A stretch of 64,000 nt of DNA from Alcaligenes faecalis. Its GTDB lineage: Bacteria > Pseudomonadota > Gammaproteobacteria > Burkholderiales > Burkholderiaceae_B. The position numbers were made by a program, and so were the translations under genes. Every line of letters begins with the position of its first letter. Position 1 is the first letter of the stretch. Of the stretch, positions 30,135 through 38,835 are shown one piece after another. The stretch is taken from the NCBI RefSeq assembly GCF_005311025.1, contig NZ_CP031747.1:1178001-1242000 (forward strand), written 5' to 3'. The notes beneath the pieces are model-generated. The model did no database searches. It had not been told where the DNA came from and saw only the letters and a program-made list of their open reading frames with translations.

Positions 30135-31061
30135 TTAAGACTGGTGCCAAAGAAGTGGATTGCCGCTGGCGCGGGAATAGCCTTCTTCACCCATCAGAAC
30201 GTCCAAAGCCAGACTGGCCAGGTCGTCCGCTACCGGGTCAATGCCCAGCTGCTTTTCCTGATAGAAGATTTTGCGGTAGGTATGACAGTTGTCGCAGGAC
30301 TCGGCCTTGATGCCTTCCGGGCCATCTTCAATGGCGTGATACGCCACGCTTTTGGTGCTTTCGCAATGCGAGCAGGTGACACGCACCAGATGCCATTCCA
30401 CGCTGCAGCGCGGGCAGCACATGTAGCGGCAACCATCTTCACGACCACCCACACGCACCACGCTGGATACAGGTAGGCTGCCGCAGGACGGGCATACGCC
30501 AAAGGGGCTGGTTACAGACAGTTGGCCCTCGGTCAGCGAGCAGGCCAGGTGAGTCCAGTAAACCTGCAAGGCGGCCATGACAAAAGGTGCCGCGGCACCG
30601 TCTTGCTCAGGCAATTGCTCGGCCAGAATCGCGTCAGCCAGATCTTCCAGTTTTTGTGGGTCAGATTTGGCTTTCTTTAGCAGGCTCTGACAGACTTCTT
30701 GGGCGGCTGCAGGCACGTCCGAAGTGTTGATCATGTGATTGAGCAGACTGCTCAAAATGCTGAGCCATTGTGGATCACGCTTCCAGCCCGATGCCAGCAA
30801 GGGTGGCATACCGTGTCTTTGTGCTGTTTCCAGCACCTCGGCGGGCAGTTCGGCCGGGGGCAGGGCATTGAGTTGTTTGTGCTGTCCATCAACCAGATGG
30901 GCCAGCAAGAGCAGGTAGGCACCAACGGGATTGCCGTCAGCCAATTGACGCAGACGTGCTGCTCGGTCAGCAAAGACGCTGGCTCGCACAGGCAGGCGCA
31001 GTCGGGGGATGGAGGTGTGGTCCAGACTTTCGATTTCGCCGCGCGGAAGGATGCGTTGCAA
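30135..31061 (-). CDS. fdhE: Formate dehydrogenase accessory protein FdhE
   Basis: A 308-residue cytoplasmic protein needed to mature respiratory formate dehydrogenase. It has four paired-cysteine knuckles in its C-terminal half (CPSCGSLP, CCPRCSVEW, CSHCEST, CDNCHTY), matching the iron-binding CxxC sets of FdhE. The start is TTG 31061: CAGGAG sits six bases upstream and no ATG competes. It follows fdoI after 77 bases, so it is probably in the fdoGHI transcript, ahead of selAB. Confidence 0.95.
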   Translation of the reverse strand: MQRILPRGEIESLDHTSIPRLRLPVRASVFADRAARLRQLADGNPVGAYLLLLAHLVDGQHKQLNALPPAELPAEVLETAQRHGMPPLLASGWKRDPQWLSILSSLLNHMINTSDVPAAAQEVCQSLLKKAKSDPQKLEDLADAILAEQLPEQDGAAAPFVMAALQVYWTHLACSLTEGQLSVTSPFGVCPSCGSLPVSSVVRVGGREDGCRYMCCPRCSVEWHLVRVTCSHCESTKSVAYHAIEDGPEGIKAESCDNCHTYRKIFYQEKQLGIDPVADDLASLALDVLMGEEGYSRASGNPLLWHQS

Positions 31062-31138
31062 GACAGACTCCTGAAAACAAGGCTGCCATGCCCGAAATGG
31101 TGCATGGCAGCCGGGTTGCTTATGTACCAGAGCCCCGC

Positions 31139-31792
31139 TTATTCGGCAGGACGGCTGGGACCTTTTTCCATTTCTTCACGGAACCAGGCGCGGTGGTGCT
31201 TCCAGGCCCAGGCACGGGTAACCGTACCGCGGGTCATGGCTTTGACCGAACCTTTTACCCAGATACCGGCGTAGATGTGCACGATAATCGCGCAAATCAT
31301 CAGCAGGGCGCAGACCGCGTGCAGCACGGAGGCCAGGCGGATAGCCCAGATGGGGAAGAAGGCGGAAAAGTATTCGCGCCACATCACCACACCGGTTGCC
31401 AGCAGGCCGATCATGAAGATCACCAAAGCAAAAAACAGGATTTTTTGCCCGGCGTTATAGCGGCCTACTTCGGGAATGCGCTCGTCCTTGGCATTGAGCA
31501 CGTCCTTGAAGTGACGCAGCCAGGCCGCGTCACCCTTGGAGAACATATTGTGCCGTACCATGCGGGCCGCAAACAGGAAAAAGCACACAAACATCACCAC
31601 ACCAATGAACGGGTGCAGAATGCGTGTCCACGGACCGCCGCCAAACAGGTTGGTCAGCCAGAACATTGACGGATGAAACAGCGCCAGCCCGGACAAGGCC
31701 AGGAGCACAAAGCTCATGGCAATGATCCAGTGATTAATGCGCTGACTGGTGGTGTAGCGCTGAATCAAGCCCTTGCGGTTGTGATCAGTCAT
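31139..31792 (-). CDS. fdoI: Formate dehydrogenase gamma subunit, cytochrome b556
   Basis: A 217-residue integral-membrane cytochrome b with four hydrophobic helices. It carries the family pattern [24 protein letters not shown], with the heme His in the first helix, and later histidines in [11 protein letters not shown] and [16 protein letters not shown]. It passes electrons from the iron-sulfur subunit to quinone. The start is ATG 31792, eight bases inside the fdoH stop. The gene symbol could equally be fdnI; nothing here separates the nitrate-linked (Fdn) and aerobic (Fdo) isoenzymes. Confidence 0.93.
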   Translation of the reverse strand: MTDHNRKGLIQRYTTSQRINHWIIAMSFVLLALSGLALFHPSMFWLTNLFGGGPWTRILHPFIGVVMFVCFFLFAARMVRHNMFSKGDAAWLRHFKDVLNAKDERIPEVGRYNAGQKILFFALVIFMIGLLATGVVMWREYFSAFFPIWAIRLASVLHAVCALLMICAIIVHIYAGIWVKGSVKAMTRGTVTRAWAWKHHRAWFREEMEKGPSRPAE

Positions 31793-32702
31793 GGTGAGCC
31801 TCCTGGATCTTGCGTGCGTCCTCGTCGGCGCGGCGCTCGTCTTCCTCGTCGGTCTCGTTAGGACCGGTTCGGATGTAGTGGAAGAAACCAATCAGGGCGG
31901 TCAGTGCCATGGCAGCAACCCCCAGCGGCTTGGCCACTCCCTTCCAGAGCGAGACCATCGGACTGATTTGCGGGTCCTTGGGCAGGTCGCTGTACAGCTC
32001 GGGCTTGTCGGCGTGGTGCAGCACGTACATGACGTGGGTGCCACCCACTCCAGCCGGGTCGTACAAACCTGCGTTTTCAAAGCCGCGCGATTTCAGGTCT
32101 TCGATACGCTCTGCAGCGTGGTGCTGCATGTCTTCTTTGGTACCGAACACAATCGCGCCGGTAGGACAGGTCTTGGCACAGGCCGGTTCCTGTCCGACCG
32201 CCACACGGTCCGAACACAAGGTGCACTTGTAGGCTTTCTTGTCCTTTTCCGAAATGCGAGGCACATCGAAAGGACAGCCGGTAACGCAGTAGCCGCAGCC
32301 AATGCAGTTTTCCTCGTGAAAATCCACAATGCCGTTGGTGTACTGCACGATGGCGCCTGGCGAGGGACAGGCCTTCAAGCAGCCTGGGTCCTCGCAGTGC
32401 ATGCAGCCGTCTTTGCGAATCAGCCATTCCAGATCGCCAGCGGGGTTTTCATACTCCGCAAAACGCATGATGGTCCAGGACTTGTCGGTCAGGTCGGCCG
32501 GGTTGTCATACACCCCGACGTTGTGACCGATTTCGTCGCGCGTATCGTTCCATTCCATGCAGGCGACCTGACAGGCCTTACAGCCAATGCACTTACTGGT
32601 GTCGATCAGCTTGGCCACTTCCCCGCCCACGGGCTCGCGCACGCTGGGCGATGGGGTGGTGGTTGCGGAGCGCCGTTTGATATCAAGTGATTGCAAGGCC
32701 AT
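31785..32702 (-). CDS. fdoH: Formate dehydrogenase beta subunit, 4Fe-4S protein
   Basis: A 305-residue ferredoxin-like subunit with four cysteine sets for four 4Fe-4S clusters: [45 protein letters not shown] and CTLCSDR-9-CAKTCP. A single C-terminal helix ([16 protein letters not shown]) anchors it in the membrane. It wires the active site of FdoG to cytochrome FdoI. It starts three bases after the fdoG stop. Confidence 0.96.
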   Translation of the reverse strand: MALQSLDIKRRSATTTPSPSVREPVGGEVAKLIDTSKCIGCKACQVACMEWNDTRDEIGHNVGVYDNPADLTDKSWTIMRFAEYENPAGDLEWLIRKDGCMHCEDPGCLKACPSPGAIVQYTNGIVDFHEENCIGCGYCVTGCPFDVPRISEKDKKAYKCTLCSDRVAVGQEPACAKTCPTGAIVFGTKEDMQHHAAERIEDLKSRGFENAGLYDPAGVGGTHVMYVLHHADKPELYSDLPKDPQISPMVSLWKGVAKPLGVAAMALTALIGFFHYIRTGPNETDEEDERRADEDARKIQEAHHD

Positions 32703-32705
32703 GGC

Positions 32706-35700
32706 TTACTCCTTAACCTTTTCAAGTTGAACCAGGAAGGCCTTGGTCTCTGGCGTTTGCGAGTTGCCATCGCCTACCGGCGGGGTCAGCGCATTGATCA
32801 GGAAACCAGGTCGGGCCAGACCCACAAATCCCCAGTGCAGCGGGATACCCACTTGGTGGACAACCTTGCCATCCACGTTCAGGGCCTTGATGCGCTTGGT
32901 CACCACCGCCACGGCCTTGATATAGCCACGGTTGGAGGACACCTTGACGCGGTCACCTTGCACAATGCCCACTTCCTTGGCCAGCTCCTCGCCAATTTCC
33001 ACAAACTGTTCGGGCTGCACGATGGCGTTCAGCTTCACGTGCTTGGTCCAGTAGTGGAAGTGCTCGGTCAGGCGGTAGGTGGTGCCCACATAGGGGAACT
33101 TGTCTACCGTACCCATGGCTGCCAGGTCGTCCTTGAAGATACGGGCCGCCGGGTTGGTCATGGCACGTGGTTCGTCAGGACTGAGCGGGTTGTAGCTCAA
33201 GGGGCTTTCAAAGGGCTCGTAGTGCTCGGGGAAGGGGCCTTCTGCCATGCCTTTACGGGCAAAGAAACGGGCGACACCTTCGGGGTTCATGATGAACGGG
33301 CCCATGCCATCAGCCGGATTTTCATCGGCTTTGTAGTCAGGGACATCCGCACCACCCCAGCGCTTGCCATCCCAGTGAACCAGGCTGCGGCGTGGGTCAA
33401 AGGGTTTGCCGGTCAGGTCACAGGAAGCACGGTTGTAGAGCACGCGGCGGTTTGCTGGCCAGGCCCAGGCCCAGTTCAGCGTCTGGCCGATTCCGGTTGG
33501 ATCGCTATTGTCGCGGCGAGCCATCAGGTTGCCTTGCTGCGTCCAGGCACCGGCATAGATCCAGCAACCACTTAGCGTGGTGCCGTCGTCGCGCAATTCG
33601 GCAAAGCCGTCCAGCTGCTCGCCTGCCTTACGCGTGATCTTCGTCGGATCCTTGGGATCATGCAGATCCACCAGTGCGCGGCCCGAGTATTCCTTGGCCA
33701 GTTCAGCGGCGGTTGGATCATCCGGGTTGGAGTAGGGCCAGGACAGGTTCAGGATCGGATCAGGGAAGGCACCGCCTTCTTTCTGGTACAGCGAGCGAAT
33801 ACGCGTGAACAGCGTACTCATGATCTCAATGTCGCTCTTGGCCTCGCCCGGAGGGTTGGCGGCCTTCCAGTGCCATTGCAACCAGCGACCCGAGTTCACC
33901 AGTGCGCCTTCTTCCTCGGCGAAACAGGTGGTGGGCAGACGGAAGACTTCGGTCTGGATGGAAGCGGAATCGACATCATTGTGCTCGCCATAGTTCTTCC
34001 AGAACTCTGACGTTTCCGTAACCAGCGGGTCCATGATGACCATGTACTTGAGCTTGGAGAAACCACGCAGCAGCTTGGCCTTGTACGGTGCCGCCGCCAG
34101 GGGGTTAAAGCCCTGACAGATGTAGCCCGTCATCTTGCCTTCGTCCATCAGCTCGAACACTTGCAGCATGTCGTAGAGCTTGTCCAGCTTGGGCAGATAG
34201 TCGTAGGCCCAGTTGTTCTCGGCCTGGGCGGCATCACCAAACCAGGCTTTCATCAGGCTGACGTGGAACTTCTTGTAGTTGCGCCAGTAGCTTAGCTGGT
34301 TGGGGCGTAGCGGCTGTTGGGCACGTGCGCCGATGTAGCCGTCAAACTCTTTCTCGGCCTGGTTGGGCAAAGTCAGATAGCCGGGCAGCAGGTTGGACAT
34401 CAAACCCAGGTCAGTCAGACCCTGAATGTTGGAGTGTCCGCGCAGCGCGTTCATGCCACCGCCGGCAATACCAATATTGCCTAGCAGCAGCTGGACCATG
34501 GCGCCGGTACGGATGATCTGCGAACCAATACTGTGTTGCGTCCAGCCCAGCGCATACAGGATGGTGCCCGCGCGACCCGGTTCAGCGGTCGAGGCCAGCA
34601 TTTCACAGACTTTCAGGAACTTGTCCTTGGGCGTGCCACAGACGCGTTCCACCATCTCGGGCGTGTAGCGCTCGTAGTGCTTGCGCAGCAGTTGGTAGAC
34701 CGAGCGTGGGTGTTGCAAGGTGGGGTCCGTCTTGACGTAGCCGTCCTCGCCCAGCTCGTAGTCCCAGGAGGACTTGTCGTAGCTGCGTTTTTCTTCGTTG
34801 TAGCCCGAATACAGCCCCTGCTCGAAGTCAAAGTCTTCGCGCACGATAAAGGGCATATCGGTGTAGTTGCGCACGTATTCGTGCTGGATCTTGTCGTTAT
34901 CCAGCAGGTATTTGATGACGCCACCCAGGAAGGTGATGTCACTACCGGTACGTATAGGCGCGTAAAAGTCCGCTACGGATGCCGAACGCGTAAAGCGTGG
35001 ATCCACAACGATCAGTTTTGCATTGTTGTGTGCTTTGGCCTCGGTCACCCATTTGAAACCACAGGGGTGCGCCTCGGCTGCGTTGCCGCCCATAATCAGC
35101 ACAATATCCGCGTTCTTGATGTCGACCCAATGGTTCGTCATCGCTCCACGGCCAAACGTCGGGGCAAGACCTGCCACCGTCGGGCCGTGTCAGACACGTG
35201 CTTGGTTATCGAACGCCAGTACACCCATGCTGCGGATGACTTTATGGGTGACATAGCCCACTTCGTTACTACTTGCCGAAGCAGCCAGCATGCCGGTGGT
35301 CAGCCAACGGTTGACGACGGTGCCGTCTTCAGCAGTGGTCTGGAAGTTGGCGTCGCGGTCTTCTTTCATCAGCTTGGCAATACGCGTGAAAGCGTCTTCC
35401 CAGGAGATGCGTTCCCACTTGTCCGAGTCAGCGGCACGGTATTCAGGGTATTTGAGTCGGTTGGGGCTCTTGATGAAATCCACCAAGCCTGCGCCCTTGG
35501 GACAGAGTGTGCCGCGGTTCACGGGGTGGTCGGCATCGCCTTCAATGTGAACCACGCTGGGCTCGGCATTCATGGCGCCGTCACCACGGGAGTACAGCAG
35601 CACCCCACAGGCTACGGAACAGTAAGGACAGGTATTGCGCGTCTCTGTCATGCGGGTCAGTTTGTACTGCCTGACTTCCGCCATGGCGGGGGTGGGCGCA

Positions 35701-35780
35701 GCGCCCAGCAAGACCATGCTGGAACTGGCCAGCGAGGCCCCCGTCACTTTGAAGAACTGACGCCGATTCATGTTCACCAT
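32706..35780 (-). CDS. fdoG: Formate dehydrogenase alpha subunit, selenoprotein (UGA = Sec)
   Basis: A 1024-residue molybdenum bis-MGD enzyme that oxidises formate to CO2 on the periplasmic side. The frame is interrupted by one TGA at 35190-35192, and the flanking residues read NQARV-U-HGPTVAGLAPTFGRG, the conserved active-site context of FdnG/FdoG, so this is selenocysteine (about residue 197), not a break. The N-terminus has a Tat signal (NRRQFFKVTG) and an Fe-S site C-YC-VAC-V. The match to the E. coli enzymes continues to the C-terminal SQTPE-KAFLV. ATG 35780 is chosen for its GGAG six bases upstream. Automated calling would split it in two. Confidence 0.97.
35151..35192 (-). promoter_or_regulatory. 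Bacterial SECIS element in fdoG mRNA
   Basis: Directly after the UGA (35192-35190) the RNA can form a hairpin whose upper part, 35178-35161, reads GGUGGCAGGUCUUGCCCC. GGCA pairs with UGCC around the loop GGUCU, with a bulged U below. The bulged U and GGUCU loop are the SelB contacts known from E. coli fdhF and fdnG, and the spacing from UGA is the same. Confidence 0.92.
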
Positions 35781-35913
35781 GCGGCTCTCCAATAGGATTG
35801 TGTTTTCGTGTTTGAAATCGTCAGGGGAGGCGCCTTGTGAGCTCTGCCCCTGTTTTATAGTTGAACAGTATAAGCGTTGAACTTATGGGCTACTGCCAAG
35901 AGGGCGTGTCTAA

Positions 35914-35934
35914 TTGATCAAGGACAATCTTGAT
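35914..35934 (-). promoter_or_regulatory. Candidate FNR/ANR-type site upstream of fdoG
   Basis: TTGATCAAGGACAA (35914-35927) matches TTGAT-N4-ATCAA in eight of ten fixed positions. An overlapping inverted repeat ATCAAG-N6-CTTGAT spans 35917-35934. It lies about 135-155 bases before the fdoG ATG, far enough that it needs a distal promoter. Anaerobic control is known for this gene family in other bacteria; the binder here is not known. Confidence 0.4.
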
Positions 35935-36017
35935 TCTATTGAGGTTTTCACGCCGGAGCCGCAAGTGTAGTCGGTGATGCGGGTATTCACCTACTATTTG
36001 CAAGGGATTTTTTCAAT

Positions 36018-36692
36018 TTAGCGGGCTTGTTTGAAGAATTCGATCTGAAAGCTGCCGGGCAGTTCGAACTCCACGTGATGCAGAACTTGGGGCTCAATCG
36101 CCACACATTGTCCGGCTGTCAGCACCACTTCAGTAAAAGGCTCCTGATCCAGAGCAAAGCGCAGCACGCCGGTTTGAACACGCAGCAGGCCCCAGGTGCC
36201 AACTTTGGTGTTGTGGGCACGGCGCAAGGCCTCGGGCAAATTGTCCGGCGTGAAAACGGGGGATTGGCTGTAGCGCTCCAGCCCTTCAGGCAGGGTGTCA
36301 GGCAGGCGCGTTTGATTGCTTTGCGCCTGATAGGTCTGCCAAAGTTTGGCGGCAATGCGGTCTGCCATAGCGTCTGCCTTTTGTTGCAGGGTGGGTTTGC
36401 CCAGCGTGGCCGTGGTTTGGTGGAAAATTTCCAGCCAGCGTTCAAACAAGGGCCAGGATAACTCGGGCAGGGCCGCATGGCGCGCAATCGGGGCGCCCTT
36501 GAAGCGGCGTGTGCCCAGCAAAATGGCCGACCAGAAATCGCACAGCATATCCAGATGCTCGTCCCAGTCCTGCACATTGTGTTCAAAAATCGGGCCTAGC
36601 TGCGCATCTTGCCGAACCTGGGCGTAGAACTGGGTCACCAATTGGCGAATGTCGGCTTCAGTGTAAGCGGCCTGTGGCGGCAAGTGTGTCAT
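36018..36692 (-). CDS. Truncated hemoglobin (group III) fused to DUF1971/TehB-like domain
   Basis: A 224-residue two-part protein. Residues about 10-130 look like a group III truncated globin: TEADIRQLVTQFYAQVRQD, LGPIFEH, WDEHLDMLCDFWSAILLGT and RHAALPEL with the likely proximal His. Residues about 140-224 (LPEGLERYSQSPVFTPDNLPEALRRAHNTK to the VEFELPGSFQIEFF end) match the cupin-like DUF1971 seen in YeaR and at the N-terminus of TehB-like proteins. YeaR is NO- and nitrate-responsive in E. coli, and group III globins are often linked to NO or O2 chemistry. The start is ATG 36692. It sits downstream of a DNR-like regulator, with a matching operator between them. Confidence 0.8.
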   Translation of the reverse strand: MTHLPPQAAYTEADIRQLVTQFYAQVRQDAQLGPIFEHNVQDWDEHLDMLCDFWSAILLGTRRFKGAPIARHAALPELSWPLFERWLEIFHQTTATLGKPTLQQKADAMADRIAAKLWQTYQAQSNQTRLPDTLPEGLERYSQSPVFTPDNLPEALRRAHNTKVGTWGLLRVQTGVLRFALDQEPFTEVVLTAGQCVAIEPQVLHHVEFELPGSFQIEFFKQAR

Positions 36693-36750
36693 GAGTATCA
36701 AGCAGAGAAGCTAAAAGTCGGCATTCTCGGTCTGCTTGAAAAGTACTCAA

Positions 36751-36764
36751 ATGACAAAAGTCAT
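36751..36764 (-). promoter_or_regulatory. FNR/DNR-type palindrome before the globin gene
   Basis: ATGACAAAAGTCAT is a perfect palindrome about the AAAA centre and differs from TTGAC-N4-GTCAA only at the outermost base of each half. It lies about 60-72 bases before the globin start, a plausible activator position. The same 13-base string recurs at the start of the regulator gene. Confidence 0.65.
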
Positions 36765-36779
36765 GAGTGTGTCGATCGC

Positions 36780-37493
36780 TTAAAAAGAGCGTTGGGCTGG
36801 ACTGGCCAAGCGGCGCAGGTGGGCCTGGTCATGTACCTGCCAATCGCTGCGCTTGCCACTGACGTAACCACGCGCCTGCCAGTCGGTGAACAATCGGCTC
36901 AAGGTCTCTGCCCGTATACCCAGATGGGCGGCCAGTTGCCGTTGGTTCAAGGGTAACTGGATTTTTTCCCCTTGGCGGGCTTGCAGATTGAGCAAGTAGT
37001 TCGCCAAACGCTCGGCGGCCGAGCTGGCTGAAATCCAGTCCACTTTATTGACTTGTGCATACAAGGCGCTGCTCAGGCCCGCCATCATGTTCATGGCCAG
37101 TTCGGGCCAGCGGCGGCAGGCTTCTTGCAGGCTGCTGCGCGAGAGTTTGTAGACGCGCACGGTTCCCTTGGCGCGAGCGCACATGGGGTAGCGACCATGC
37201 GGCATGAACATGGCGGCTTCCGCCACCAATTGGCCGGGCTCGAAAACATTGAAAACACGTTCGTCGCCATTTTGGCTGTAGCGCAGGATTTCTACCTGTC
37301 CACTGTCCACCAGCAAGCAATAGCGGGCCTCGTCGCCTTCATTGAACAGAATCTGCCCAGAGCTGGCGTTTTGAGCCAAAGCGTCACGGCACAAATGCTG
37401 GATGACCTCGATGGGCAAACCTTGCAGGAGACGGTGGCGAGCCAGCAATTCAAACAAAGCAGGACACGAGCCGGGCATGTTGACTTTTGTCAT
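36780..37493 (-). CDS. Crp/Fnr-family regulator, DNR-like
   Basis: A 237-residue regulator with an N-terminal cyclic-nucleotide-type effector domain (FNEGDEARYCLLVDSGQVEILRYS, AEAAMFMPHGRYPMCARA), a long dimer helix and a C-terminal winged helix whose recognition segment is QRQLAAHLGIRAETLSRLF. It lacks the four-Cys iron-sulfur set at the N-terminus that defines FNR, and the EAAMFM segment resembles DNR, a heme NO sensor; sensing of NO is therefore inferred. The start could be ATG 37493 or ATG 37478; neither has a Shine-Dalgarno match. An FNR-type palindrome overlaps the first of these. Confidence 0.82.
   Translation of the reverse strand: MTKVNMPGSCPALFELLARHRLLQGLPIEVIQHLCRDALAQNASSGQILFNEGDEARYCLLVDSGQVEILRYSQNGDERVFNVFEPGQLVAEAAMFMPHGRYPMCARAKGTVRVYKLSRSSLQEACRRWPELAMNMMAGLSSALYAQVNKVDWISASSAAERLANYLLNLQARQGEKIQLPLNQRQLAAHLGIRAETLSRLFTDWQARGYVSGKRSDWQVHDQAHLRRLASPAQRSF
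37480..37493 (-). promoter_or_regulatory. FNR/DNR-type palindrome at the regulator start codon
   Basis: TTGACTTTTGTCAT (plus-strand reading) fits TTGAC-N4-GTCAA in nine of ten fixed positions and contains the complement of ATG 37493. If translation begins at ATG 37478 the site is just upstream of the start. In either case binding here would suit autoregulation. Confidence 0.6.
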
Positions 37494-37529
37494 TGGGGGG
37501 CTGGGATGAAGATGGGAGAATTCCCATTT

Positions 37530-37548
37530 GATAATAGTTCTCATTATA
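37530..37548. promoter_or_regulatory. Strong Fur-box match
   Basis: GATAATAGTTCTCATTATA agrees with the 19-base Fur consensus GATAATGATAATCATTATC at 14 positions, including both outer half-sites. It lies between the minus-strand regulator (37 bases from its start) and the plus-strand ABC/TonB operon (about 300 bases before its first gene), so either or both may be iron-controlled. Confidence 0.72.
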
Positions 37549-37851
37549 CAAATCTTCATGCCATATATCTATCAAGGGTTTCGTCGCTGGGCTGCATCTC
37601 AGGGAAAAAGTGCCCGTTCAGACAGAGGGCAATTGGCTATAGCCAGCCATGCGCGTGGACTTCCCTTAAATCAGGCTACCCCCAAGGCAATTGATGCTGG
37701 CTTATCAGGTAAGCGTGCTGCCATGCCCCGTCTGGATGAACTTGATCTAAAAAACGGGGCACAGGTTCACGTTTTTGGTGGGGTTAAGGAGCGGGTTCGT
37801 GCTCGGTTTGCCTCTACGACGCTGGGTAACTCCAAAAGAGATGGCCGTGGG
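37549..37851 (+). other. Long leader before the ABC/TonB operon
   Basis: About 300 bases between the Fur box and the chosen start of the binding-protein gene. The frame of the next gene stays open through it, but the encoded residues look like no known domain and precede a good signal peptide. It holds a perfect GGCTATAGCC and a TGCCC/GGGCA hairpin. I could not match it to a riboswitch class. Confidence 0.4.
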
Positions 37852-38835
37852 ATGTTCGTTCGCAAGGTCTTGAGCCGTGTTTTGCCTGGCTTGCTCCTGG
37901 CCTCGCTGGTAGCAGGTGCCCACGCCGCTCCCCGCTACGAGACTTTGACTTTGGCCGGCCCCGGTGCCGTGGTGTCCTACCCCTTGATGCATATGGCGCG
38001 GACCCAGGCCTTGAGCCAATACACGGACAAGCTGGAGTTTCGTCTGTGGCAGAACCCGGATCAGTTGCGTGTTCTGCTGGCTAAAAAGGAAGTGGATTAC
38101 AGCGCTGCACCCAGCAATCTGTCTGCCTTGATGTTCAACAAGGGGCAGGCCGTCAAACAGCTGAATATTTCGGTCTGGGGCATTTTGTGGCTAGTCAGCC
38201 GTGATCCCGCCGTCAAGAGCTTTAGCGATCTGGCCGGTAAGGAACTGCTGGTGCCATTTCAGCGCGATCTGCCTGCTGTCTTGCTGGATACCTTGCTGGC
38301 CAAGCAAGCCCAAGGGGGTAAGGAAACTGTACGCTTGCGTCGTACGCGCGATGCTCAGGACGCCATTGCCTTGATGCTGACCGGCCAGGGCGATCAAGCC
38401 TTGCTAGTTGAACCCACTGCTTCCTTGCTCTTGTGGCAGGCGGAGCAGAAGAAGGTGGAGCTGCATCGCGGTCAAAGTCTGGAGCAAGCCTGGGCGCAGG
38501 CTTTTCCTTTGCAACAGGCGCTGCCTCAAGCCGGTGTCATGGCTAACGTCACTGTGGCCCACGATACCGAGCTGAATCAGGCCGTGGAACGGGCTTATGC
38601 CGAGTCGGCCCGCTGGTGCAGCCAGCAGCCGCAAGAGTGCGCCCAAATGGTTCATGGCTATTTGCCTCAGTTCCCGGTTCCGGCAATTCAAACCGCGATT
38701 GAAAAGACTCGTCTGGATAGTCGTCCAGCCAATGAAATCCGCCCTCAACTGGAGGCGCTGTACCAATTGCTGGCGGATCAGCATCCCCAAGCCTTGGGTG
38801 GTGGCCTGCCTGCTGCCGGGTTTTATGGACCATGA
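37852..38835 (+). CDS. ABC transporter substrate-binding protein, TauA/SsuA (NMT1) type
   Basis: A 327-residue periplasmic binding protein. The N-terminus from ATG 37852 is a signal peptide (basic FVRKVLSR, then a hydrophobic run ending AGAHAAP). The mature protein follows the nitrate/taurine-type fold: LTLAGPGAVVSYPLMHMAR, a lobe with FSDLAGKELLVPFQRDLPAV, and a C-terminal helical part with ARWCSQQPQECAQMV. It is coupled by ATGA to the permease gene. The usual ligands of the family are sulfonates, nitrate or pyrimidine precursors. Linkage to a TonB receptor and a Fur box points instead to a metal chelate or other bulky ligand; this is inference. Confidence 0.82.
   Translation: MFVRKVLSRVLPGLLLASLVAGAHAAPRYETLTLAGPGAVVSYPLMHMARTQALSQYTDKLEFRLWQNPDQLRVLLAKKEVDYSAAPSNLSALMFNKGQAVKQLNISVWGILWLVSRDPAVKSFSDLAGKELLVPFQRDLPAVLLDTLLAKQAQGGKETVRLRRTRDAQDAIALMLTGQGDQALLVEPTASLLLWQAEQKKVELHRGQSLEQAWAQAFPLQQALPQAGVMANVTVAHDTELNQAVERAYAESARWCSQQPQECAQMVHGYLPQFPVPAIQTAIEKTRLDSRPANEIRPQLEALYQLLADQHPQALGGGLPAAGFYGP

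Noticed and set aside
32706-35792. Two separate genes, or a frameshifted pseudogene, for formate dehydrogenase alpha
   Set aside because: The break is a single in-frame TGA in the exact selenocysteine context, with a SECIS hairpin and all Sec machinery nearby; no frame change is needed.
37528-37851. N-terminal extension of the ABC binding protein
   Set aside because: The added 108 residues precede a clear signal peptide and would bury it, so translation most likely starts at 37852.
37549-37851. Cobalamin or TPP riboswitch in the leader
   Set aside because: The conserved boxes of these classes could not be found by eye; only short unrelated hairpins are present.
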